From Peronospora farinosa (Eukaryota > Oomycota > Peronosporomycetes > Peronosporales > Peronosporaceae): a DNA stretch of 64,000 nucleotides. The stretch covers positions 1-64,000 of the forward strand of contig CANTFK010000267.1 in NCBI GenBank assembly GCA_947646735.1, written 5' to 3'. Numbering within the stretch: the first letter of the stretch is position 1; every line of letters begins with the position of its first letter. A program made the translations under genes and the position numbers. Under the pieces are notes generated by a model. It saw nothing but the letters and a program-made list of their open reading frames with translations. It searched no databases and was not told the DNA's origin. Positions 30,280 through 45,052 of the stretch are shown one piece after another.

Positions 30280-32773
30280 TTACTGCGGTGGTGGCTGTTG
30301 CTGCCGACCTGCACCTTGGACGTGGTTCCAAGGCAGCAACGTCTGCAGAAATAGTAGCAGCGGGTTGGTGTCGGCCGGTAAATGACCTTCCTCAAACTCC
30401 TCCTGCGCACGTGCAAGCGCATTGAAAGCCTCGGGATCCACTGGCTGGCCGTTTTGCATCTGCGGTGGCTGTAACATTGGGTGGTCTGCAGGCAACGTGG
30501 TGATATCGTCCGAGTAGTCTAGCAATCGCATACACGATAAGAAAGTGGTCAACATGTCAGCTCTACAAGCGCAACTGACGTTTTGTTATCCGTCTACTCA
30601 CCTGCAGTGACAGCACAAAGGTACTTGTCCACACACGTAGGCAGCTCCAACACCTGAGGGTTTGCAGACACTAGTGTCGGAGTGGCAAGAGCATGCTGCG
30701 CGCTGCGAAGGAGGAACGCCTGCACGTCATTCACCTTCCAAAGAGAGTGGTTTCTCGTCACGTAGATGTCCAGCAAGTGCTGGAGTACGCTGAGCTCTCC
30801 ATCAACACTTCGAGCATTGGCAAACACGCGACTTGCTAAAATCGGCTGCCACGAAGCTGTCACACGGGGCGAGTGTGAAAATTGTATCAATCAAATGTGC
30901 GCACAGACAGCGCACAATGCCAACTACCTGAGGACGAATGGGCAGCGATTTTCTCTAAAAGCGGCTTCAGTATTGTTGGGAACTTGAGCAACGCTGCGGC
31001 CAGCTGATCCTTGGCCTCCGTTTCGTTGCCTAAGAAGAAACTGTTGGTACACCATACACACTCTAGCGTTAGTCTTTGCAAGCCGTGAGCCATCCATCCC
31101 TTTGCATTGCTTACTGGGCGAGAGCAAGCGAGAATTGGAGATTTGGCAACACTGTAATGTCATCAGACGCATCTCGAGAAGCTTTCTTGCCACCCTTCTT
31201 CTTTGAATCCGTGTCATTGGTTGCAACTCGATCTACTACAGGAGTCTTTGAACTAAACAAGTCGACGAGGAATTGGCATTGACGCGACGTCAGTGCGTAG
31301 TAGTCGATCGCCAAAAGCACGTTCATAGGGTCTCCTTGAGGGTCCAGACTAAGCAGTAGTTTAGATGTCTCGAAGGCACTCCGCATGCATCCTCGTCGTC
31401 CAACTTGCTTCATCAGCAGAAACAAGGCTCTGTAGAAGCCCGAATTGTGCTCCGTTTGAATGTCCATGCGACAATTTCCCTTCGAGACATCAAACTGGTC
31501 AGCCCAAGCAAGCTCCAACACGTACATGCATCTCTTAATGCAGTCAATTGCATGGTCCATTTGACCATGGTGCTGGAAGAATTCGCTCATCGTGAGCAAC
31601 GCATCAATATGGTATGGGTAGCGCTGCAAGAATTGAGCAATGAGGTTCGGGTCGTGCGTTCGCTGAAGAAGTTCAAATTCTTCTTGCGACTATTTGGCAA
31701 TACAGACAGCAGGTTGCATAGCAGTCAGTGTCGAAAACATACCACTCAGGCAGCTATCGTTTACTACAACCTTCTTGTACGCCATTGACCACGTGATCTC
31801 AAAGTAATTACATAAGCTGTTCCAGCCAGCACCCTTGGGCTTGTTGGATCGTGTCCAGCGGATGCCACCACCAACAAACGTAGGTGGACGAGGCCATTCT
31901 TCCAAGGGTGATACTAACATCACCTTCTTCGTTGTCACTCTAGCACTGCAAACCGTGCACCAACCAGTACAACAATTGTGTCAGATTTTATTCACTTCAG
32001 GCCAATTCATTGCCTAAACTTACCGAAGGTCACCACGTTTTCTGTTGCTGCCATGACTGCTTTCCCTCACCTGCAAATATGAGTAAGACACACAGAACGA
32101 TAAGAATCTGTCTCAACAACAACCCACCCACGTCTCCGACCCACCCCAAAAATTCTCTTCATCTCTTTGTCTGCGTTCGCAAATTTAAGTTGCACGCCAA
32201 GAAGCGACTGCTTCTGCTCATTGCGAACGGACATGACGTTATCAACACTCAAATTGCTACCCTTTGTCGCCAACGTGTCCAAAATGTCGTCCACCGACTC
32301 CTTCATCTCGTCCTCTTCACTCTCTGCTCGACCTTTTTTCTTGCCTTTTTTCTTAGATTTTCTGCAAGAATTCAGTCCCATTTCCACAAAAAAGTAAGCA
32401 CAATTGGTGTCGTAGCACCAAAAGGATTGACAGCATTTCTCTCACTTCTTCTTCCCCTTGATGGGCTCGGGAGCCACCACTACCGGTTTCTCCACATCTT
32501 TTTCTACTTGATCCTCCGCTTCATCTTGATCGATCTCGCTGTCGCTATTGCCGTCACTCTTATCTGAATCAGAGTCGACTAGAAATGCAAAGCCCACATT
32601 AGCAGTCCGCTTCTTCTCCAGCTGCTCGTTCTCGTCGACTTCCTCGTCGCTAGTGACATGTGTCTCAGCTTTACACTCCTTAGCCAAACGTTTCACTTGA
32701 CGAGCAGACCTAGAGACAACATAGAGCGACGTCAAAGGCAGCCCCCATCAATTGACAGATGCGTCACTTACAT
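30280..32773 (-). CDS. TCF25: TCF25/NULP1 family protein (Rqc1-like)
   Basis: Nine exons are inferred: 32773-32772, 32709-32446, 32361-32145, 32070-32024, 31945 to about 31765, 31689-31115, 31040-30928, 30856-30602 and 30518-30280, giving about 630 residues. TCF25 is the orthologue of yeast Rqc1, part of ribosome-associated quality control. The N-terminus is acidic and Lys-rich (KSKKKGKKKGRAESEEDE). The conserved core includes LVSPLEEWPRPPTFVGGGI, RYPYHIDALLTMSEFFQHHG and LLSLDPQGDPMNVLLAIDYY. The first exon contributes only the A and T of the start codon; the G comes from exon 2 after a 62-bp intron (AAT|GTAAGT...CTCTAG|GTCTGC), giving a protein start MSARQVKRLAKE. The donor of intron 5 is ambiguous among three phase-0 GT sites. 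All other junctions agree in phase. Confidence 0.9.
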
Positions 32774-33014
32774 TGTCTTAGATCAATGAAGATGTCGTAA
32801 TGATAAATAGTCTGATTGGCTACAAATACCGGTATTTGTGTCGGTTTGTGAAGTAACTAGTTAGATATGCCTACTCTAATCTCTTGGAAGTGCTCATTCA
32901 TGCATCCCTTATGCTGTTGATAGTATCAGCAAAGATAAGGCCGTCTCCTACGACAAAATAGCAATAAGCTTGATTGCAATGATGCATGCCACTGCTTCTT
33001 ACCTTGTCGTGCCA

Positions 33015-33923
33015 TTACTGTCCATAGCGAATCCAAATGTCGTCCAGCGACGTTTCATGCAGCTCACAATTGTTGAGTTTGTGGTTCATCCCGAGCATGC
33101 GCTTAAAGAATGAAGAGTGGCCAACAACAGCAATATGTTGCTCCGGTCTCTCAGCCAACTTGGCAACGAACTCTCGAATCCGTGCGTCCAACTCATCCTT
33201 ACTTTCACGCAGTACCAACACTTCATCTGCCGTCTTGGGGGCCACGATGTCAATTGGTAATGCATTATCCGGTCCCGTCCGCGGAAACTTTTCTGCCTCC
33301 AGCCACCAAAAGGGGTCTAAAAAGGAAAAGTCAATATGGTCCTCAGAAAAGAACTGCTGTGCCAGATCTGTCGGTCCTTGTCCAATATCACAAGCAGTGT
33401 CGAGCATCTCTCGACACAAAGGTTCCACTGCAAATGTCAAAAGTGCGTTAGGATCACTGCAAATTTAGCAACCTTGGAGAATATGTGTACCTAAAATGGG
33501 GATTGTTGTATCTGGGAATGCCCCGATCGTTGTTTCAATCGCTCTCGTCAATGGACTTGTAATGATCTGGAAAATAATTCCAACCGAACAACATGAGGAG
33601 TGCAACTATTGCATCACTTTATTGTAAATTGCTACGGTACCGCTTGAATCTTCTCGTCCAATTGTCTGCTTTTGATAAACTCATGAAGTTGTGTCGCCTA
33701 GTAATACAAACACAATAATGGTAAATAATTGTACAGTCAACATTAACACAGAGAATTGCTCCACCTGCTTCTTTCCCTTAACGCTGAGCGGTGCGTCGAC
33801 GATCATTGGGTCACGTATCCACATCCACGAAAAGTTTAAAAGGCTATTCGTACGCCATTCATTATACGTCGACTCACCATGGCGGATGCAATAAAGTGTC
33901 TTAGTGACGGTATTGTCATCCAT
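33015..33923 (-). CDS. histidine phosphatase (phosphoglycerate mutase-like) family protein
   Basis: Four exons, 33923-33765, 33697-33641, 33566-33491 and 33427-33015, give 234 residues; all junctions are GT-AG and in phase. The histidine-phosphatase signature LYCIRHGESTYNEW lies at residues 10-23. TSPLTRAIETTI follows, and the second catalytic His is in AVVGHSSFFKRML near the C-terminus. Branch-1 members of this superfamily include phosphoglycerate mutases and many phosphatases acting on sugars, nucleotides or proteins, and the substrate cannot be told here. On the minus strand GATCATTTCTTAAG just upstream of the ATG is initiator-like. It is divergent from PRP39 across 367 bp. Confidence 0.92.
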
Positions 33924-34290
33924 TTTGACAGCTTAAGAAATGATCCGAATCACCAAATTATCAATCAAATTGCATACAATTTTGCAAATAAAGTTGTTGA
34001 AATGTCCTGTGATAGATATCCTTGTAATACCAGTATCAGCAGAATGGGTGCATTCTTTTTGCCACCTGAAGTGTCATTACCAGAGCAAACACAAAATCGG
34101 TACAAACTACTTTATAACTAAGTAGATGAATGTACTTGAATGTTTACTGCATACCGTGTCATGTACACAACCTTAAAGCGACACCCCATCTTTCAATCTC
34201 CCGTGTCATCTCTTTTCATTGGGTTTTCACGGACGGGTGTCATCAGTTCGAATAATTGCACCAATAAAGCTCGTGACCCACCCATCGCTC
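33924..34290. other. divergent promoter region, histidine phosphatase and PRP39
   Basis: A 367-bp spacer between two start codons facing away from each other. There is no coding signal. TCATTGGGTTTTCA at about 34,214-34,227 is a weak initiator-like match on the plus strand ahead of PRP39. Confidence 0.5.
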
Positions 34291-36903
34291 ATGGCGACCC
34301 CCGCTCCGCTCTCTATGTCTCTTGACACCAACGCCAATGCTACTACTACTGCTATTTCTACTGTTAATGGATCTGAACCCATTGTCTTGACAGTCAAGAC
34401 GCCGTTAGAGCGGCTTACAGAAGCAGTAAATACGAATCCACTGGACTTTAACTCGTGGGTCAGCCTTCTGACGCTCGTACAGAGTGAAGTACGATGCTCA
34501 GAGTGTGTGTACTTGTAAAACATAATATTCATGTGCACCACACTAACTAGTAAATGCTCTTTTGTAGACGGACACCCCGCGTGAGACGGTGGAATCCACA
34601 TATGATCGGTTTTTAGCCGAGTTTCCGCTCTGTTTTGGCTATTGGAACAAGGTACGATTGGAAAAAGACGGAGTTGTTATTATTATTATCATGTGTGACT
34701 CTTTATACGTTATAATTTTATGGTGTTGTTAGTATGCTTTGTATGAATATGGACTTGGCAAGAAGGTTACGGCTGATGGGGTCGGTACTGTAGCGACATC
34801 TGACGAAGCAAAGCAAAAGGCTCGTGAAGTGTACGAACGAGGTGTTGTAGCTGTCAGATACAGCGTTGACATGTGGATGAAGTACAGTGAGTTTCTCATC
34901 CATACGGTGCATAGCCCCGTGGATGAAACACGACCGTACGTTCATTTTTCACGGTGGGTGTAGTTGTCTTTTTGAGTTATTTCATTCATTTGCGTCTTTT
35001 TTGTAATAGCATCTTGGAAAGAGCAGTGAAGGCGTGTGGAGGTGATCCTATGGCTGGTCCATTATGGGAGCTCTACATTCAATTAGAGACTGTGAACGTA
35101 CGTTGCTTTGTGGCTGTCCTTTTGTCTTTATTTATGATGTAGTATGTATGAACTGTTGTTATATGTGTGTATCGCTACAGAATAATATGCCTCGTCTGAA
35201 CCAAGTTTTTAAATCAATCATGTACCAGCCGTTGCGAAATCTTGATGAATTCTGGGAGAAATACAACCAATTTGTGCTAGCCCAGCAATTAAATACCCTG
35301 GCAACGTCTGAAGAGCAAAAGGCACTTGCTGGCAGTGGGGAAGAGCTCATGGATGAAGGATTGTTGCGTGTCAAGATCGTAAATGCTGTGGAGGTTGTAA
35401 AGAACAAGACGATGGAGGAGATTTACCGTCGACAGGCTTTTGAAGCTGCAATCGATCGAAACTATTTTCACGTGACGCCAGTGGCTGAGGCTGCAATGAA
35501 GAACTGGCATAGTTACCTAGACTTTGAAGAAGCAGCAGGGAATGCAGCCCGTTGTCAGACGCTGTACGAGCGCTGCCTTATTTCTTGCGCAAATTACGAA
35601 GAAATGTGGCTGCGTTACGTTGAGTGGAGCGAAAAAGTGCATGGCTTTCAGGTAGCTGATGCTGTGTTCCAGCGTGCGATGACGATCTTTATCAAGTACC
35701 GCCCGTCCATCTACTTGGAATACGCTGCTTTTTTGGAAGCCCATGACAAACTGCAACAGGCTCAAGATGTGTACATGCACGTATTGTCTGATGTGGCCCC
35801 AAAGCTCGCAGAAGCATTCTTGTGGTACTGTAATTTTGAACGGCGACGAGGAGATATTGAAACGGCGAAGACGTGGTTTGAGCGTGGAATGGAGGCAGTC
35901 GAGACCGAAGTCGAAGCATATGCGTTTGTTGCTACCTCGTACGCTACGTTCCTTCACAAGCACGTTGGCGATGTAGCATCGGCCCGTGCAGTATTTGAGC
36001 GCGCGGTACAAAAACATGACGAGTCGGTATTGCTTTGGCTGAATTTCATTCACTTCGAGGTCAATGCGGATGGCAAAAGTCCAGAATTCGTGCCACGGGT
36101 CACCCGTGTTTACGAGCTTGCGCTCGAAGACAGTTGTAGTCTTTCGATGGACGAGAAAAATGATTTGTGGTTCCAGTATGTGGAATTCATTGAGAATTAT
36201 GGCGATAATATCACTCAGGTGCGCGATTTACGCCGTAGGGAATTGGTCTGGAAGCTAAAGCATGCTCAGTCCCGTAATCGCACGATCAAGGTGCTGAATT
36301 TCCAGCCTTGCCGTGAAGGCGATGTGAACGAATATAACTCCAATGTGGAACTAGGGATGAAGCGTCCCCGTATCACAGTCCCGCTCACTTCTGCGGTTCT
36401 TTCGGCCCCCGTAGTAGCAGCAATAACACCCACAGCGGCAACAGCGACAACGCCGGCTGCAGCCTACTACCAAGGCTATCAGGTAAATCCTTGTTTTGTT
36501 CCCCCATTATGCTTGTGTTTATTTGATTGTGGGTACGGACTGGACAGAGCTCCCATGGAGCTCGCGTGGGCTTCTCAGCCTGCTTGACGAAAAAGTGACT
36601 GACCGATGTCCTTCAGCGACTCGGAAATCTGCTGGTGATCGGTGCACACGCGTTGCAATGAGATGAGGACTTCGTTTTCTTTGCATTCGTTCTTTTCTGA
36701 TGTTATCCGATACCGTGCCCGACATGCATTTTTTAGGGGGACGTTGTGCCGATCATTTCGTACTAATACGTTTGCTTGTTTGTGGTGATGTATTAAAGGG
36801 ATATGGAGCTCAGGTCCCTGTGTACTCTCAAGCCGACCCTACGGCTACTGCTGGCCAACAGACGTATCCGCAAGCGCAATACCCGAGCTACTACCAGCAA
36901 TAA
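34291..36903 (+). CDS. PRP39: pre-mRNA processing factor 39 (U1 snRNP, HAT repeats)
   Basis: Six exons, 34291-34488, 34568-34651, 34733-34935, 35010-35097, 35181-36482 and 36799-36903, give 659 residues with consistent phases. PRP39 is a HAT/TPR-like helical repeat scaffold of the U1 snRNP involved in 5' splice-site recognition. Repeats of the type W..Y..FE with aromatic and acidic residues are evident (FPLCFGYWNKYALYEYGLGK, DEFWEKYNQFVLAQQL, CANYEEMWLRYVEW, SVLLWLNFIHFEV). The C-terminal tail is Ala/Thr, then Gln/Tyr-rich (QTYPQAQYPSYYQQ). Four of the introns are 74-83 bp, but the last is 316 bp (36483-36798), with a TACTAAT branch-point-like motif near 36,760. It converges on the Gln-rich gene with 181 bp between stops. 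Confidence 0.92.
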
Positions 36904-37084
36904 CAATATGCTCTGGCAAAGACAAAGGTTAGAAGTCCCGAGCGCAGGCGCATGAACTTTGGGATAATTGGGCGTGTCTGTCACGCTGCCATGGTATATG
37001 CATGTAGACACGAGGTTTCGTGAAAAACAATAACAAAAAGGCACATACGTCATTCGAATTGACTCTCTTTGCCATCACCACCAC

Positions 37085-38341
37085 CTACTTGCCAATCATA
37101 TCTAATGCCTGCTTGCTTTTGAGGGTTTGCACCTGAGATAGATGCACGAGTCGTAATTTCGACAGCTCCTTCTGAATACCTGACAGCGCTGTAGGATCTG
37201 CAAGTCGACACTCTGCATAGCGCTGTTGCAAGACCTGAATTTCACGATATTGCTGCTGCATGAGGCGGTGAAGCTGGAAAGAGTGCTCCATCTTAATCTG
37301 CTCTGCTGATTTCGACCCCCTTGAGACTTGACCGTTCAGACGTTGCATCTGGTTCGAAGCAATCTGCCCCGCCGCAACATTAAGGTGCGCCTGCATTTGT
37401 TGCGTCTGATGCTGTTGGGTTGGCGTCGGGCGGGCAACAAGTGTTAACGCGTTGAATGGGACCTGAAAGAGCGCCTCGTGCTCGTCAATGTAGACCGAAA
37501 AAAGTTCCTGTCCGTAGATCTGGGGGGCAGCAACTATACGTCCATTCTTACCTGCCAGATTTCGCGCTCCACACGCAATCAAATCAGCAGTATTCTGCCC
37601 ATGATAAGTAGTAACAGCAAGAAATAAATTAGCATCGGATCCAGCGACAGGTTTGAGACCAAAAGTCACCCAATTATACCCGGATAAGTACTGTCGTGCC
37701 TACGACAAAGTCCGATCTTTTCGGCTGTTGCTGTAACTGTGCACTCTTCATTTGCTGTTGATGTCGTTGCATTTGTGCCGCCGTCATCTTTCCAGTCGTG
37801 ACTGAAGACGTGACCGTAGACGTTGTCAATGTCGTCGATGGGATCACAGACGATGCGGCTGCTGCTGCTGCAATCTTTTGTACTGGCTTGACTATAGCCG
37901 GCTGTGCTCTAGGAAGCATCGCCTGTAATTGCAGTACTGCTGCTGGATTGAATGTGGCCGTGGTTGGTGTCGGGATTGCTCCCGGTCTTGAGACGTACAT
38001 CATGTTATTAACCGATGGCTTCATGCTATGACCCGTTGTCACACGTTTCTTGCGAATTAGTACAGCTTCATAGCCTTTATACGCAATCGTAGCTCTTCGT
38101 TTCAAATTATATGTCCTACAAATTGTAGAAATGTAGCCATGTTATAGCATACTAAACGAGCTGTGAACAAGGAGACAAGTATCTTTTACCGCAACTTTGT
38201 AAGCTCTTCATTATACTGAACACCGGCAGCTACGTATCCAAAGTATTGTGCTGCATTCTTTGGCTCGGCAGTAATCGCACGGCGTGTCACGAGGCCCTGC
38301 AGATGACGTTGTGACGACGCCGAGGAAGTTGATCCAAACAT
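37085..38341 (-). CDS. glutamine-rich protein of unknown function
   Basis: Three exons, 38341-38190, 38115-37692 and 37594-37085, give 361 residues. The second intron (ACA|GTACTT...GGGCAG|AATACT, 97 bp) removes what otherwise looks like a frame break. The N-terminus (MFGSTSSASSQRHLQGLVTR...AAQYFGYVAAG) is followed by a basic patch (NLKRRATIAYKGYEAVLIRKK). Ala/Thr/Ser- and Gln-rich low-complexity sequence comes next (QMQRHQQQMKSAQLQQQPKR). A compact globular piece (NGRIVAAPQIYGQELFSVYI) and a C-terminal Gln-rich coiled coil (HRLMQQQYREIQVLQQRYAE) end the protein. The composition suggests a nuclear or transcription-related factor, but I do not recognise a family. It is divergent from the V-ATPase F gene with only 156 bp between starts. 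Confidence 0.75.
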
Positions 38342-38497
38342 TTCGACACGAAAGGACTGGGACTATTTTGTCGTGATTTCAAATTTAGACTGGACTAAAA
38401 AACGTTTCGACGTTTTTACAATGCTAAAAAGCTCCTGCTTGAATCATAAAAGCAAATTAAATACCTGCTTCCTTCCTCTCTTCTAGGGATAGACTAA

Positions 38498-38981
38498 ATG
38501 AGTGACAGCACGAAACTAATTGGCGTGATTGGAGACGAAGATACCGTCACGGGCTTTATTCTTGCAGGAATTGGTCATCGAACAGCCGAGGGAACTAATT
38601 TTCTCGTCGTTAAGCCAAGTACGTTTGCACTTTTTTGCAAAGATTCCGATCTTTGAACACTTTTGACTCACATAAAGTGATACGTGAAGACACACCGATC
38701 TCTGTGATTGAATCGAGCTTTCGATCCCTTACGAACCGTGATGACATTGCTATTCTCCTTATTAATCAGCATGTATGTCATTATGTTTTTTTTAATCTCT
38801 GGATCAGACTGTGGTACTGACTTGCTTTGACTTTGAGCAGGTAGCGGAAGAGATCCGTCATCTTTTAAATACGTACGACAAGACAATTCCAACGGTGCTG
38901 GAGATTCCAAGCAAGGACTCGCCTTATGATCCTACCAAGGATTACATCATGAAACGTGTAAACCTTATGCTTGGAGAGTGA
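38498..38981 (+). CDS. VMA7: V-type proton ATPase subunit F
   Basis: Three exons, 38498-38618, 38678-38772 and 38841-38981, give 118 residues, the usual size for this subunit. Subunit F belongs to the central rotor stalk of the V1 sector and links ATP hydrolysis to proton pumping in vacuolar and endosomal membranes. Family landmarks are LIGVIGDEDTVTGFILAGIG at the N-terminus, LTNRDDIAILLINQH in the middle and PTVLEIPSKDSPYDPTKDYI at the C-terminus. Introns of 59 and 68 bp are in phase. It shares a short divergent promoter with the Gln-rich gene. Confidence 0.96.
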
Positions 38982-39296
38982 GTCGGTGATCTATCTAGCT
39001 ACACACCACGCGTCACTACCCGATATCTAGGACAGTAGGAAACTAAAAGTAATGTGTAAAGCACGTGTTATCCATCGCATGTGCTCTTTGACATGATTGT
39101 TTGTCTTCGTGACACTTCAGAAGCAAATGTCGATATAATTGACCCGAAGCGACGCATGGGAAAGTCATTTGCAAGCCAATAGATGCACTATTACACCGCT
39201 CAAGCCTATCCTTCTCACTTATCATTCCATACCTTTAGTATCTTGACTCCAAGCGGCATGACAACAACACCTCAGAGCGTCGTAAGGCTGCACACC
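38982..39296. other. intergenic, V-ATPase F to ARF copy 1
   Basis: A 315-bp convergent spacer holding two 3' UTRs; no gene or repeat seen. Confidence 0.6.
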
Positions 39297-42305
<3,009 letters not shown>

Positions 42306-44772
42306 ATGATGACATCGGATGGCTCGGGGATGAAGCGTCAATTGGACAATGGAGACGACTTTGATCCATCCAAGCGCCAGCGAGGCAACTCCTCGCAGTC
42401 GGCATCGCGGGTAATACCTTGCCTCTTCCTTGTCCTATCTTGGTGTTTGTGCCTTGGGGCTCGTATTTCTTCTGCTTTCTACGGCCTGCTCGCTCACATG
42501 TTTCCTTGCTCTTTATGTCCTGTTGTGACCTGCCCTTGTCATTAAATAGGTTGTGTTTGTCTGCGGGCTACCTGCTGACTGTCTGGAGAGCGAACTACTA
42601 GCGCTTTGTTGCCCGTTTGCTGTTGTGGAAAAGTGTCTCATGATCCCGCAGAAACGCCAAGCATTTGTACAATTACCCGACGTCACATCAGCCGCTAACC
42701 TCGTCACCTTTTACCAGACACGCGAGGCACTTATTCGTGACAAGAAAGTCTTTTTTGAGATTAGCAATCGTGATGAAATTATCATGCGTCAGGAGAACGA
42801 GGCTCCTTCGTACCAGCAGCAGCAACAACAACAGGTACCACCAAGAGGTGCCCCATACCAACAATCTCAGTCGATGCAGTATACGCCGCTGCGAGACCCT
42901 CCTCCATTCGGTGCAGACGGTGGAGGTACGCTGATGGAACTTGTTGTGTGTTTTGTGTGTCCTGACTGAGTGGTTTTTACATGTAGGTCACCGAGGCACG
43001 ATAGGCCACGATGGTCCTCGTCGTGGTATTGGACCACCGAACCAAATCCTTATGGCGTCGGTGTCCAAGATCGAATACGATGTGACGGTGGATGTTCTGC
43101 AGCAGGTATGATACAAACAACCATGCGTCTCTTAGAATCAAGTGATACTCAGCTGAATTTGGTCTGCACTGCAGGTTTTCCAAAAGTTTGGCAACGTCGA
43201 GAAGATCGTCACGTTTTGGAAAGACAACGAGTTCAAGGCGCTCATACAAATGGAATCAGTGGATCAAGCACAAGCCGCACAATCAGCGCTGGATGGGCGT
43301 GACATTTACACAGGCTGCAACCAGCTCAGCATTGTCTTTTCACGTCACCCAGAACTTCGTGTGCGCTATAATGACGACCGATCGCGCGATTATAAAAATC
43401 CTAATCTTCCTCCAGGTCCTGGTCGTGGTGCAGGTGCTCGTAGTGAAAACGGCTTGCCGATCGCTACTCCTTCAGACCGACGCGATGCCCCTCGAGATGC
43501 TGGATACAACCATCCATCCCCACGCCGCGATGATCTCCCTTATCGCGAGCCTACTCGTGCTCCAAACATTGGACGAGCTGATCAATACGCTCCGGTCTTG
43601 CGTGATAATCGCGAACCGCCGCCGCGGTTCGATGAACGGCCATTGCATATGGACAGACCTCGTGATGGTCGCGGTGGGCGCGAGTTGCCTGCGCATTCGA
43701 CGGGGCGAGCCATTCGAGGTGATACTCGTCCTTCTCCTGCCTTGATTTGTAGCAATATTGATCCCAGCTTGGTGGTAAGTGTAAAAACTTCGAGTATCGA
43801 TCCTGTCTGTTCATCATCGGACACCTCTAAACTATGGATTTGTGTACATGACAGATCCCGCACCGCCTCTTTACGCTATTTGGCTGCTTTGGTGACGTAC
43901 TTCGGATTAAGATCATGTTTCGCAAGCGGGATACGGCGCTGATCCAGTTTGTTGATGATGTTCATGTAAGTCCATTTTTGATTGGTGCCAAGTTTGAGCC
44001 AAACCGTGCTGCTTACTGTTGGTCTCTACCCTGTCTTGTCCTTCTTACTCACATGTGAACTGTCTTTGGTGTCGGGGTGACTGCACTGCGGCATGTCTAA
44101 TACAAGTCAACTTCGGCTTTGGATCATATGGATGGTGTCTACGTTTTTGGCAAAAAGCTGCGTGTGGATTACTCGAAGCACACGAGCGTGTCAATGCCCC
44201 ATGCAGATGCGGACCGTTTTGAGATTGAGAATACGCTCGACTTTTCGGGTTCACCACTTCATCGCTACCGACGACGCAGTCCACAAGAGGCTGTTTCTCC
44301 TTGCCCGCTTTTGCACATTTCAGGCATTCCGATGGAGCTGCAACGCAACCAGGACGCCCTTGTGGGTCTTTTCACGCAGTACGGCTTTGTCAAGAATTTC
44401 CACTACTTGCAGAACAACCCCAAAATGGCGCTGATTGAAATGGGCTCCATGGATGAGGCAATCATGGCGCTTCTTCGGATCGACAACATGGCATACCCGG
44501 ACTCGCACATGCGCATATCCTTTTCCAAAGCCTACCAGTTTTCTGCTGGGAACGGCGACCTTGCTCCTGGTCTTATGCCAGGCCCTGGCGCTGATTCAGG
44601 CGGCTGGAACCCACCGATGCAATCACGCCCAAGAGACCGAAGTCGCGATCGCAATCGTAATCGAGAAAGAGGTCCACCTGCTGGGGGAGATCGAGACCGA
44701 TCGTTTCGAGACCGAGGTCCACCACCGCAGCGAGGGCGTGATAACACTTTCCGTCCTCCTCCGCGATATTGA
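42306..44772 (+). CDS. PTB/hnRNP-L-like RNA-binding protein with several RRMs
   Basis: Six exons, 42306-42410, 42550-42925, 42987-43105, 43175-43774, 43855-43965 and 44107-44772, give 658 residues with consistent phases. The family binds pyrimidine- or CA-rich RNA and controls splicing, stability and translation. RRM 1 starts [23 protein letters not shown] 2 is around [23 protein letters not shown] 3 is around [20 protein letters not shown] with [23 protein letters not shown] 4 is around [20 protein letters not shown]. Linkers are Gln-rich and then Arg/Asp/Pro-rich, and the tail carries RD/RG-type repeats ([18 protein letters not shown]). The N-terminus has a short basic KRQ cluster. Which subfamily (PTBP or hnRNP-L) is not certain. 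Confidence 0.9.
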
Positions 44773-45052
44773 CCGCCATTTTCCTTCACCCCTTGGAAGC
44801 CTCTCAATTCTTCATTGACATACGCCCTTGTGGAGGGCGTGTGTCGTTTCACGTCTTCTCTTTCTACCCAATGCAATACACCTCCTTGGTCTTTGCTGAA
44901 GTTCTGACATGTAGTTGCCCAACATTATGTTGCTGCTTTCTTAGTCCTGGTAAACAAACATGAATGCTCACGATTTTGTCTTTTGAACCAACGCTCCTAG
45001 CAAATGACACACTTTACATGAATTAGAACTCGTCACTAAGAGAGGAACGACA

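Noticed and set aside
31741..31770. Exact donor of TCF25 intron 5
   Set aside because: Three phase-0 GT sites (31770, 31767, 31764) are equally possible and a strong-looking GTATGT at 31742 is out of phase, so no exact site is claimed.
37595..37691. Apparent frameshift in the Gln-rich gene
   Set aside because: A 97-bp GT-AG intron in phase 0 with a T-rich 3' part removes it, so no lesion needs to be assumed.
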